Source of the DNA: an uncultured Streptococcus sp.
GTDB taxonomy: Bacteria; Bacillota; Bacilli; Lactobacillales; Streptococcaceae
DNA: 16,794 bases
Assembly: GCA_916048145.1 (NCBI GenBank)
Contig: CAJZGT010000012.1
Span: forward strand, 1 to 16,794
Direction: 5' to 3'
Shown: piece after piece, positions 6,308 through 13,808 of the stretch
How positions within the stretch are numbered: the first letter of the stretch is position 1
How the letters are laid out: every line of letters starts with the position of its first letter
Translations under genes and position numbers: made by a program
Notes under the pieces: generated by a model
What the model was told of the DNA's origin: nothing
Database searches by the model: none
The model's input: only the letters and a program-made list of their open reading frames with translations

Positions 6308-7479
6308 TATTTTTCAACCTTGCTATAACGGCGTTGGTGGTCGACAATTTCAACCAAGGCAAAATCTTGATTTTCATAGCCAGCAAACTGGGCAGAATTT
6401 GTTTCATCTAAGTCTACTTCCTCAAAGAAGACTTTTTCATAGTCTGCAACAGATAGGGTAGTTCTTTGGTTGAGCTTGTTCAATCGGTCTTTATCCAGAT
6501 AAGCTTCATAACCCTCAACCAATTCACCACTGAAAAACTCAGCCACAGCTCCACTTCCATAACTGTAGAGGGCGATTTTATCTCCAGCCTTCAAAGTCTC
6601 CGCATTTTCCAAAAGAGATAGGAGACCGAGGAAGAGGGAACCTGTATAGATATTCCCAATCATCTGACTGTAGAGAATTGATTTGTCAAAGTTTTCTTGC
6701 AGATTATCCTTTTTTTCCTGCGGTAGATTCTTGTCCATTATCTTGCGCAAGCCTTTTAGGGCCAACTTAGGATAAGGCAAGTGGAAACAGATAGCTGCAA
6801 AATCATTCATAGTCCAATCATAGCGTTTCTTGTACTCATCCCAAGTTGTCGTAAGACTATCAAGATATTGCTGAGTCGAATACAAACCGTTTACAAAAGG
6901 AGTACTTGAATAGTTAGGACGCCAGAAATCCATGATGTCACGGGTCTGAGCCACATTGTCATTATTAAAGGCCATAATGCGTGGATTTTGTGTAATCAAC
7001 ATGGCTACACTTCCAGCACCCTGAGTAGGTTCTCCTGGAGTTTCAATACCGTATTTGGCAATATCACTGGCAATGACCAAGACCTTGGACTCTGGAGAAT
7101 TTTCCACATGCAGTTTTGCATAATGGAGGGCAGCTGTTGCTCCATAGCAGGCTTCTTTAATCTCGAAACTACGAGCAAAGGGCTGAATACCCAACAATCC
7201 ATGCACAAAGACCGCAGCAGCCTTACTCTGGTCAATTCCTGACTCAGTCGCAACGATGACCATGTCAATTTCTTCTTTTTCTTTATCAGTCAAAATCGAG
7301 TTACTTGCACTCGCCGCCAAGGTTACGATGTCCTCAGTCATGGGCGCAATACTAATTTCATTTAACAAGAGTCCCTTGCTAAATTTTTCGGGGTCCACTC
7401 CCCTCGCTACTGCTAAATCTTGTAATTTCAAGACATATTGACTGGTTGCAAAACCAATCTTATCAATACCGATTGTCAT
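6307..7479 (-). CDS. mvaS: hydroxymethylglutaryl-CoA synthase
   Basis: It condenses acetyl-CoA with acetoacetyl-CoA to HMG-CoA, the step before MvaA. The predicted protein has 390 residues, and the catalytic triad falls at the positions known from bacterial HMG-CoA synthases: Glu79 (VATES), Cys111 (EACYG) and His233 (CFHLP). The start is the ATG at 7477-7479, preceded by AGAGG at a normal distance. An in-frame ATG at 7501-7503 would add eight residues but has no ribosome binding site and would put residues ahead of the usual MTIGIDKIGF beginning. The gene is first in a two-gene operon with mvaA, transcribed from the extended -10 at 7524-7532. Confidence 0.96.
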   Translation of the reverse strand: MTIGIDKIGFATSQYVLKLQDLAVARGVDPEKFSKGLLLNEISIAPMTEDIVTLAASASNSILTDKEKEEIDMVIVATESGIDQSKAAAVFVHGLLGIQPFARSFEIKEACYGATAALHYAKLHVENSPESKVLVIASDIAKYGIETPGEPTQGAGSVAMLITQNPRIMAFNNDNVAQTRDIMDFWRPNYSSTPFVNGLYSTQQYLDSLTTTWDEYKKRYDWTMNDFAAICFHLPYPKLALKGLRKIMDKNLPQEKKDNLQENFDKSILYSQMIGNIYTGSLFLGLLSLLENAETLKAGDKIALYSYGSGAVAEFFSGELVEGYEAYLDKDRLNKLNQRTTLSVADYEKVFFEEVDLDETNSAQFAGYENQDFALVEIVDHQRRYSKVEK

Positions 7480-7523
7480 ATTTACCTCTGTTTTTTCATT
7501 CATGTAAAAAATCGTTCATTACT

Positions 7524-7532
7524 ATTTTATCA
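7524..7532 (-). promoter_or_regulatory. mvaS-mvaA extended -10 promoter
   Basis: The minus strand reads TGATAAAAT within TTTGTGATAAAATAG, an extended -10 about 45 nt upstream of the mvaS start. I see no -35 near the consensus at the right distance. The same 15-base pattern, with one base changed, precedes the YjjP-like gene at 8829-8837. Confidence 0.65.
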
Positions 7533-7552
7533 CAAATGGCAGTAAAAGAGAG

Positions 7553-7581
7553 AAAAAAGACTTGATTCACCAAATCAAGTC
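7553..7581 (-). terminator. terminator after the YjjB-like gene
   Basis: A 9-bp perfect stem GACTTGATT/AATCAAGTC (7559-7567 with 7573-7581) has a 5-nt loop and is followed on the minus strand by six T (7558-7553). It lies 10 nt after the stop codon of the 7592-8041 gene and upstream of the mvaS promoter, so it separates the exporter pair from the mevalonate operon. Confidence 0.88.
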
Positions 7582-7591
7582 CCTTATTAGT

Positions 7592-8041
7592 CTAACTATT
7601 TTGCGGTTTTCGTAAGTAGGAATAAAGTCTGAGAATCACTGTTCCACTAGCCATTCCAATAGAAATCACCAAAGCCAGCATGACAACCAAGGTAGCACTG
7701 GCAATTGCATGATTATAATCTCCAGTAACAAAAAAAGCAGTCGTCCGATAAGATAAATAGCCTGGGACTAAGGGAGCTAAAATTGCCAATACAAAAACAA
7801 CCACCGGTGTCTTATAGAGAATACTTAAAATTTGACTAATACAAGATCCTATTACCGCAGCTATAAAAGTAGCCACAATGACATTTGTAGGATCCTTGAG
7901 TAAAATATACAGAATCCAGACGCCCATCCCAAGAATACCAGCAGGTAACAACATAGAGCGCTGTACATTCAAAACAATTAAAAAAGTAATAATAGCGAGT
8001 AGGCTCGCAATGGCTTGTAGTAAGATAGTTGTTAGTGTCAT
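7592..8041 (-). CDS. YjjB-like small subunit of a two-part ThrE-family exporter
   Basis: This is a 149-residue integral membrane protein, about four to five hydrophobic segments with little else. It matches the C-terminal half of the ThrE threonine/serine exporter family (the DUF3815/YjjB type); the segment PLVPGYLSYRTTAFF (about 91-105) resembles that family's conserved loop. In other bacteria this half occurs either fused to, or next to, a YjjP-type (DUF1212) partner, as here. The ATG is one base after the stop of 8043-8801 (TAATATG) and has no clear Shine-Dalgarno, which suggests coupling. The transported substrate cannot be read from the sequence: relatives export threonine/serine (ThrE) or succinate (E. 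coli YjjPB). Confidence 0.82.
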   Translation of the reverse strand: MTLTTILLQAIASLLAIITFLIVLNVQRSMLLPAGILGMGVWILYILLKDPTNVIVATFIAAVIGSCISQILSILYKTPVVVFVLAILAPLVPGYLSYRTTAFFVTGDYNHAIASATLVVMLALVISIGMASGTVILRLYSYLRKPQNS

Positions 8042-8042
8042 A

Positions 8043-8801
8043 TTAGGTCATTAATACTAGGGCTACAGATGTACCAGCCCCTAAGGCGAGGGTAATGAGC
8101 AAAGATTCAAACATCTTGCTCATACCAGAGTTGATATGATTTGTCATGATATCCCGTACGGCATTTGTCAGAGCAATTCCTGGTACAAAAGGCATGACTG
8201 CTCCTGCTATAATCAAGTCTGCCGTTGAAGGAAAGCCTGTGTAACGAGCCCAAAACTGGGCTATCAGCCCAAAGACAAAGGCTCCAGCAAAGGCTGTCAC
8301 AAAAGGAATTCGGATAAATTTTTCCACATAGAGGGAAAAGGCAAAACCAAATAAGGTAGCTACTCCTGCCCCAAGTGCGTCGTAGATGTTTCCACTAAAC
8401 ATAACTGAAAAGAAAGGGGCACTAAAGGTCGCAGCCAGAGTCACCTGCAACTTGGTATAGGGAAGGGGTTGGGCTTGCAAGGCCGTCAATTGCTTGAAGG
8501 CTGTCTCTAAATCAATTCGCCCCCCAACCAGTTGACGAGAAATCTGGTTCACATCGCAGACTTTTTCAATGTTATAAGAAGAGGAAGTCACGCGTTTCAT
8601 TCGCGAAATATTGGTATTTTCAATGGAGAAAAAGATAGCGGCAGGCATGGCAAGAACATTGCAATCCACAATCCCTTGCGAATGCGCAATACGGATCATG
8701 GTATCTTCTACACGATGAATCTCTGAGCCACTTTTGAGAAGAATGGTTCCAGCTAACATAATCACATCGATGACGGCATTTAATTCTCTTGATTCTTCCA
8801 T
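8043..8801 (-). CDS. YjjP-like large subunit of a two-part ThrE-family exporter (DUF1212)
   Basis: This is a 252-residue membrane protein. The soluble N-terminal part carries LKSGSEIHRVEDTM (22-35), and about five membrane segments follow from about 118. The motif PFVPGIALTNAVRDI (204-218), then the SGMSK segment, is the hallmark of the ThrE/YjjP family. Length and motifs match the YjjP half; the YjjB half follows one base later, so together they rebuild a complete transporter. The start ATG (8799-8801) has a strong AAAGGAGG just upstream, and an extended -10 lies at 8829-8837. The pair forms its own transcription unit between the stkP terminator and the terminator at 7553-7581. The substrate is unknown here (amino acid or dicarboxylate in relatives). 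Confidence 0.85.
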   Translation of the reverse strand: MEESRELNAVIDVIMLAGTILLKSGSEIHRVEDTMIRIAHSQGIVDCNVLAMPAAIFFSIENTNISRMKRVTSSSYNIEKVCDVNQISRQLVGGRIDLETAFKQLTALQAQPLPYTKLQVTLAATFSAPFFSVMFSGNIYDALGAGVATLFGFAFSLYVEKFIRIPFVTAFAGAFVFGLIAQFWARYTGFPSTADLIIAGAVMPFVPGIALTNAVRDIMTNHINSGMSKMFESLLITLALGAGTSVALVLMT

Positions 8802-8828
8802 GCGTTCCTCCTTTTATCAACTCTCTCT

Positions 8829-8837
8829 ATTCTATCA
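8829..8837 (-). promoter_or_regulatory. extended -10 promoter of the YjjP/YjjB-like pair
   Basis: The minus strand reads TGATAGAAT within TTTGTGATAGAATAG, about 30 nt upstream of the start codon. A TTGACT directly after the stkP terminator lies only 12 nt upstream of the TAGAAT hexamer, too close to serve as a standard -35, so the extended -10 probably carries the activity. Confidence 0.6.
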
Positions 8838-8850
8838 CAAATCTGGAGTC

Positions 8851-8885
8851 AAAAAAAATCTTTGCCATGAAATCATGACAAAGAT
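8851..8885 (-). terminator. terminator of the gmk-to-stkP gene cluster
   Basis: A 13-bp stem with one mismatch (8858-8870 with 8873-8885; arms ATCTTTG.CATGA and complement) is followed on the minus strand by eight T (8858-8851). It begins 10 nt after the stkP stop codon and is the first clear terminator downstream of gmk. Confidence 0.9.
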
Positions 8886-8895
8886 CAGCTTATTA

Positions 8896-10803
8896 TCAAG
8901 GAGTTTCATGGTTTCCTTCACTACTTGGTTGACTTGGTGTAGGAACCGTTCCTTGTTGATTACCTTGCTGGCCACCTTGTTGATTCCCTTGATTTGGAGT
9001 AGTAGTGGAACCTTGGTTACCACGTTGAACTGGCGTTGAAGAGGAACTTGATGGTGGTGTTTTGGGTTTATAAATCGAAATTTTAATACGTGTGCTGGCT
9101 AGATCAATTTTTTCACCCGCTTTTGGAGTCTGATCCACAACCTTTCCTTCTGCTGTTCCTTCAGGAGCAGTTGACACTTCAACAACTTCAATATTAGCCT
9201 CTTTCACCCCAACAATTTGAATCAAGTTATTTTTAGTGAATTCAAGACTTGAACCGATATAACCCGGCATGGTTACACTAGTTACCTTTTTAGCAACTGT
9301 TAAAACAATCGTACTAGCCTTTGATAAGTCATACGTAGTTCCTGCTGCTGGTGTTTGTCTTAGAACTGTTCCTGGTTCACTTTCGCTGGATTCTTCCTCT
9401 TCCATCTTAATGAGATTTTCAGGAACCTTCTTATCCTTAAGTTCAGCTACAACATCAGTATATTTCCGACCGACATAATTACTCAATTGGAAAGATTGCT
9501 TACCAGAAGAAACAATCAAATTGACCTTTGTCCCTTCTTTTCGACTACTACCCGCTTCAGGATCTGTTCGAATGACACGTCCTTCTGCTACTGTATCACT
9601 AGCTTCTGATTTTTCTTCACCTGCTTCGAAATTAGCTTTTTTAAGAGCCTCTTTAGCTTCAGCAACAGTTTGCCCAGCCACATTCGGAATGGAAATTGTT
9701 GCCGGTGTTCTAGAGAAAATCCAGATTAAAGAAGCAGCTACTAATAGAACACTTGCCAAAATAATCAAATATCGAGCTTTAAACTTCCGCTTTTTCTTTA
9801 ATTTTGGCGTAGGCTCTTGCTCTTCGACCTGCGGAGTCGCTTTTTTTACTTGAGGAGGTTCTTCTTTCACCGAAGCTTTAGGAATAGAAGTCAAGGTACT
9901 TTGTGGAACTTTAGGAAGAGTCTTGGTGTCCGCCTTCGTCACATCGTCAAAGACTAACTTTGGTTCATTGCGACGATTGTAAGATAAGCTGCTAGACAAA
10001 TCCACATACATCTCAGCAACTGATTTGTAGCGATCTGTTAATTTCTTGGCAGTTGCCTTGATAACAACATTCTCTAAAGCCTGAGGCACAGATGGATTTT
10101 CAGCTATAACCGACGGCAGAGGTTTCTGGAAATGCTGGAGGGCGATGGTTACTGCACTATCCCCATCGTAAGGGATATGGCCAGTCAACATCTCATAGAA
10201 TATAATCCCCATGGCATAGATATCGCTCTGTACAGTCGCTTTAGAACCACGCGCCTGCTCTGGCGATAAATAATGCACAGAACCTAGCATTGAGTTGGTC
10301 TGAGTTAGACTTGTCTCTGCAAAGGCTACTGCAATCCCAAAGTCTGTAACCTTGGCAGTCCCATCTGGTGTCAAAAGGATATTTTGCGGTTTTAAATCTC
10401 TGTGAACAATTCCTCGAGTATGGGCTAAGCGCATAGCCAAGAGGATTTGTCCCATGATTCGAATCGCTTCTTCATTTGAAAGAGGGTGATGTTCCTTGAT
10501 ATAGCGTTTGAGGTCTAATCCAGCAACATATTCCATTGCGAGATACTGTTGCCCCTCTTCTTCACCGATATCTGTAATCCGAACGATATGAGGATGGTCC
10601 AGATCTGCCATAGCTCTCGCTTCCCGCTGAAAACGTGCCACAGCAATCGGATCTGTCTGGTAGTTGGTCCTCAGGACCTTCACTGCCACTTCTTCCCCAT
10701 CTAGAATCAAATCCTTGGCCAAGTAAACATCTGCCATGCCCCCTCGACCAATCTGTTTGATAATTCGATACCGCCCGGCAAAAATTTTGCCGATTTGGAT
10801 CAT
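8896..10803 (-). CDS. stkP: eukaryotic-type Ser/Thr protein kinase with three PASTA domains
   Basis: This membrane kinase senses cell-wall material and phosphorylates division and wall-synthesis proteins; PhpP reverses it. The kinase domain (about 12-270) has GRGGMADVY (19-27), the ATP-binding Lys42, HRDLKPQN (134-141), DFG (154-156) and activation-loop Thr167 and Thr169. A Lys/Arg-rich stretch (335-344) precedes a single membrane helix (344-363). Outside are PASTA 1 (about 368-433), PASTA 2 (435-505) and PASTA 3 (507-578), then a 57-residue Ser/Thr/Pro/Gln/Gly/Asn-rich tail (579-635). The pneumococcal protein I remember has 659 residues, four PASTA domains and ends shortly after the last one, so this one lacks a repeat and has gained a tail. 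The ATG overlaps the phpP stop (ATGA) and follows AGGAGG by 7 nt. Confidence 0.95.
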   Translation of the reverse strand: MIQIGKIFAGRYRIIKQIGRGGMADVYLAKDLILDGEEVAVKVLRTNYQTDPIAVARFQREARAMADLDHPHIVRITDIGEEEGQQYLAMEYVAGLDLKRYIKEHHPLSNEEAIRIMGQILLAMRLAHTRGIVHRDLKPQNILLTPDGTAKVTDFGIAVAFAETSLTQTNSMLGSVHYLSPEQARGSKATVQSDIYAMGIIFYEMLTGHIPYDGDSAVTIALQHFQKPLPSVIAENPSVPQALENVVIKATAKKLTDRYKSVAEMYVDLSSSLSYNRRNEPKLVFDDVTKADTKTLPKVPQSTLTSIPKASVKEEPPQVKKATPQVEEQEPTPKLKKKRKFKARYLIILASVLLVAASLIWIFSRTPATISIPNVAGQTVAEAKEALKKANFEAGEEKSEASDTVAEGRVIRTDPEAGSSRKEGTKVNLIVSSGKQSFQLSNYVGRKYTDVVAELKDKKVPENLIKMEEEESSESEPGTVLRQTPAAGTTYDLSKASTIVLTVAKKVTSVTMPGYIGSSLEFTKNNLIQIVGVKEANIEVVEVSTAPEGTAEGKVVDQTPKAGEKIDLASTRIKISIYKPKTPPSSSSSTPVQRGNQGSTTTPNQGNQQGGQQGNQQGTVPTPSQPSSEGNHETP

Positions 10804-11540
10804 TCTGTCGCCTCCTCATTAACAGCAATAAGGGCAACTGTGATGTTGTCTAACCCACCTGCATTGTTTGCAAAACGAATCAAGGTTGCTGCCTTATCTG
10901 CCAAAGAAATATCGCTGGTTACGATATCATAGATTTCACTTCCTGAAATCATATTTGTCAATCCATCACTATTAAGTAAGAGATAGTCTCCCGGCTCGAG
11001 GGTGATTATTCCAAAATCAGGCTGAATTTCGTCTTTTTGACCGATAGATTGAGTAATAATATTTTTCTGTGGGTGGCTAGCTGCTTCTTCAGGTGTCAAT
11101 TGACCCGCCTTGAGCAATTCATTGACCAAGGAATGGTCGCTCGTTAACTGGTGGTATTCTTCTCCACGAATTAAACCGATACGAGAATCTCCAATGTGGG
11201 CATAAATAGCCTGATTATCAATAATAGCAACAGCCTCAAGGGTTGTTCCCATTCCTTTGTAGGCTTCATCTTGTCCCAATTGATGAATCTTTTGATTTTC
11301 AATTTCTAGATAGTGAGCAAACCACTCACGAACTTCATTGACTGTATCAATTTGTGTATCAACCCAGGCTACACCTAGGTCTGTTACTGCCATCTCACTA
11401 GCGATATTCCCTGCGCGATGACCTCCCATCCCATCAGCTAGGATAATCATTGGACGTCCTGCGCGATTAATAAAATGGTTGACATAGTCTTGGTTATTTG
11501 TTCGTTTCTGACCAACATCTGTTAATAATGAAATTTCCAT
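10800..11540 (-). CDS. phpP: PP2C-type Ser/Thr protein phosphatase, partner of StkP
   Basis: This cytoplasmic metal-dependent phosphatase removes phosphate from StkP and its targets. It has 246 residues. The PP2C metal-site residues are all visible: Asp18 (NNQDY), Asp36-Gly37 (ADGMGGH), Asp118 (HIGDSR), Asp192 (NSDGLTN) and Asp231 (GGLDNIT). The start ATG (11538-11540) follows AGGAAGGA by about 8 nt and lies 14 nt after rsmB. The stop codon overlaps the stkP start by 4 nt (ATGA), which would keep kinase and phosphatase synthesis in step. Confidence 0.96.
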   Translation of the reverse strand: MEISLLTDVGQKRTNNQDYVNHFINRAGRPMIILADGMGGHRAGNIASEMAVTDLGVAWVDTQIDTVNEVREWFAHYLEIENQKIHQLGQDEAYKGMGTTLEAVAIIDNQAIYAHIGDSRIGLIRGEEYHQLTSDHSLVNELLKAGQLTPEEAASHPQKNIITQSIGQKDEIQPDFGIITLEPGDYLLLNSDGLTNMISGSEIYDIVTSDISLADKAATLIRFANNAGGLDNITVALIAVNEEATE

Positions 11541-11554
11541 GTGTTAGTTCCTTC

Positions 11555-12868
11555 CTAATCTGATATCTTGCGAAATTGACTGATGAAGAATCCATCACTT
11601 CCATACAATTCAGGTGTGATGAGGATACAGCCGTCTTTCATGATATCCTTACATTCATGTTCTAGTTTTACCTGCTCGAATTCAGGATGACTTTCTAAAA
11701 ACGCCTCAACGACTTTAAAATTCTCCTCTGAGACAATAGTACAGGTACTATAAGTCATTATACCACCTTTGCCTAGTGTTTGACAAACACTACCTAATAT
11801 TTCTAGCTGAATTTCCTGTAAGGACGCGAAATCTGCCGTTTCTTTATTGTATTTGATGTCTGGTTTGCGACGCAGAAGACCAATTCCTGAACAGGGAGCA
11901 TCCACCAAAATCTTATCAAATGAATCCTGACCAAAAAACTCATGCACCTTTCTGGCATCTAATTTTTGCGTTTGAACCCGATCTGCAACTCCTAAACGTT
12001 GGGCATTTTCTTGGATTAAGTCCAACTTATGGTCGTACAAGTCCAGAGCAGTAACCTGACCTGTCGTGAGATAAGAGGCTATATGGGCTGTTTTCCCACC
12101 CGGAGCCGCACAGGCATCTAGGACCTGCTCATTACCTTGTAAATCAAGAGTGGGAGCAACCAGTTGACTGGACTCGTCTTGGATGGTAATGGCTCCATCC
12201 GCAAACAAATCATGGCCTGCAAAATGCCCTTGCTCCTTAACCAGACCTGAAGGAGACAAGGATGAAGCACTGGCCTCCAACAAGGCTTGGATTTCCTCTT
12301 TTCGACTTAAATCAGTCACTCGGATGCTGGCCTTGTTGCGCACCAAAAGGCTTTCAAAAATAGCCTGCGCTCGCTCTTCTCCGTATTCTTCCTTGAGTTT
12401 GGCAACTAGCCAAACTGGGAGAGAATAGACAATGGAATCACGCTTGTTTTTTCGCTTGATGCTGGCAATATCTGGCCAGCCTTCACGCAGAATACGACGA
12501 AGGACGGCGTTGACTAATTTTTCACTGCCTTTTTTACGGACTTTGGCCAATTCTACTGCTTCATTGACCACAGCATGATCTGGAATTTTATCCAAATAGC
12601 GGAGTTGGTAGGCACTCATGAGAAGAAGGACATAGAGCCAGCTGTCTAACTGATCTCTGTCTTCGATAAAGTGGGATAGGTACCATTCCAGAGTCAGTTT
12701 ACGGGCTACCGTTCCATAGACTAGCTCGGTCACCAAGCCCTTGTCTGCTGTCGAAAGTTGACTCCCCTTGAGATGCTTATTTAAGGCGATATTTGAGTAT
12801 GCTTGATTGATAAAAACATCCTCTAATACTGCTAGAGCTAAACTTCTAGCCGTTTCTACTTTAGTCAC
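11555..12868 (-). CDS. rsmB: 16S rRNA (cytosine-5) methyltransferase RsmB
   Basis: It methylates a cytosine (C967 in E. coli numbering) of 16S rRNA using S-adenosylmethionine; older names are Sun or SunL. The N-terminal third is a NusB-like RNA-binding domain. The C-terminal methyltransferase has [11 protein letters not shown] (250-260) for cofactor binding, DAPCSG (323-328) with Cys326, and TYSTCT (372-377) with Cys376, the two-cysteine pattern of RNA m5C enzymes. I chose GTG (12866-12868), 9 nt after AGGAG, giving 437 residues; a TTG one codon upstream (12869-12871) is equally close to that site. The start overlaps the end of fmt by 8 nt. Confidence 0.93.
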   Translation of the reverse strand: MTKVETARSLALAVLEDVFINQAYSNIALNKHLKGSQLSTADKGLVTELVYGTVARKLTLEWYLSHFIEDRDQLDSWLYVLLLMSAYQLRYLDKIPDHAVVNEAVELAKVRKKGSEKLVNAVLRRILREGWPDIASIKRKNKRDSIVYSLPVWLVAKLKEEYGEERAQAIFESLLVRNKASIRVTDLSRKEEIQALLEASASSLSPSGLVKEQGHFAGHDLFADGAITIQDESSQLVAPTLDLQGNEQVLDACAAPGGKTAHIASYLTTGQVTALDLYDHKLDLIQENAQRLGVADRVQTQKLDARKVHEFFGQDSFDKILVDAPCSGIGLLRRKPDIKYNKETADFASLQEIQLEILGSVCQTLGKGGIMTYSTCTIVSEENFKVVEAFLESHPEFEQVKLEHECKDIMKDGCILITPELYGSDGFFISQFRKISD

Positions 12869-13796
12869 CAAATCGTTCTCCTACAGTCAATGTACGTCCA
12901 ACTCCGTTGAGGAAGGAAGCAATGTCCATCTTAGGTTTACCAGCTGGCTGCACTTGTTTGAGGGATAGAGCCCCTTCTGCCGTTGCGACAATCAATTCTT
13001 TCTTGCCGATAGAAAGAATCTCACCTGGACTTCCCTTACCTTCCACTAGTAGTGCTTCATAAATCTTAAAGCGGTCGCCCTTAAGGAAAGTATGGGCAAC
13101 AGGCCACGGATTCATTCCACGGATTTGGTTAAAGAGTTGACGATTGCTTTTAGTCCAATCTAGTTTTTCTTCTTCTGGCTTGATATTTGGAGAGAAGGTA
13201 ACCTGACTTGGATCCTGCGGTTCAGGTTTGATTTCCCCAGCAATGTAGGCAGGTAAAGTATCCAAAAGCAAATCACGACCAACTAGCGCCAATTTTTCAA
13301 ACAAGGTACCAACATTGTCCTCATCCGTGATAGGAATGCTACGACGAGAAATCATATCCCCTGCATCCATTTCCTTAACCATTTCCATAATGGTCACACC
13401 AGCTTCCTCATCACCTTGAATCAAGGCATAATGGATAGGCGCACCACCACGGTGTTTTGGAAGAAGGGAGGCGTGAACGTTGACAGCAAAGTCCATGCTA
13501 TCAAGGAGTTTACTTGGAAGAAACTGCCCAAAAGCAGCGGTCACAATTCCATCCACTCCTAGCTTCATAATAGCTTCCATCTCAGGACTTCCAGATAATT
13601 TTTCAGGTTGATAAATAGGAAGCCCTGCTTCCTTGGCCGCCTGCTTGACTGGGGTTTCTTGAATAACTTTTTTACGACCGACGGCACGGTCTGGCTGGGT
13701 TACAACAGCTAGAATTTCGTAACGGTCATCTGTCAAAAGTCCTTTTAAGACTGTTGCTGAAAAATCGGGTGTCCCCATAAAGATTAATTTTGTCAT
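12861..13796 (-). CDS. fmt: methionyl-tRNA formyltransferase
   Basis: It formylates initiator Met-tRNA with 10-formyltetrahydrofolate, required for normal bacterial translation initiation. The 311 residues hold the catalytic residues Asn106, His108 and Asp144, at the same numbers as in the E. coli enzyme, with the folate-binding segment [12 protein letters not shown] (110-121) between them. The C-terminal domain has the [10 protein letters not shown] segment typical of the tRNA-binding part. The ATG (13794-13796) follows AAGGAG by 5 nt. It lies 12 nt after priA and overlaps the start of rsmB by 8 nt. The priA-fmt-rsmB order is common in Firmicutes. Confidence 0.96.
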   Translation of the reverse strand: MTKLIFMGTPDFSATVLKGLLTDDRYEILAVVTQPDRAVGRKKVIQETPVKQAAKEAGLPIYQPEKLSGSPEMEAIMKLGVDGIVTAAFGQFLPSKLLDSMDFAVNVHASLLPKHRGGAPIHYALIQGDEEAGVTIMEMVKEMDAGDMISRRSIPITDEDNVGTLFEKLALVGRDLLLDTLPAYIAGEIKPEPQDPSQVTFSPNIKPEEEKLDWTKSNRQLFNQIRGMNPWPVAHTFLKGDRFKIYEALLVEGKGSPGEILSIGKKELIVATAEGALSLKQVQPAGKPKMDIASFLNGVGRTLTVGERFGD

Positions 13797-13808
13797 ATCT
13801 TCTCCTTC

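Noticed and set aside
7480..7503. Upstream in-frame ATG of mvaS (eight extra residues)
   Set aside because: It has no ribosome binding site and lies in the leader, whereas the ATG at 7477-7479 follows AGAGG and gives the family's usual start and catalytic numbering.
8950..8994. Frameshifted or junk end of stkP
   Set aside because: The Q/G/N-rich tail could suggest a frameshift, but it stays in frame from the PASTA domain to a stop codon placed 10 nt before a good terminator, so it is probably real coding sequence.
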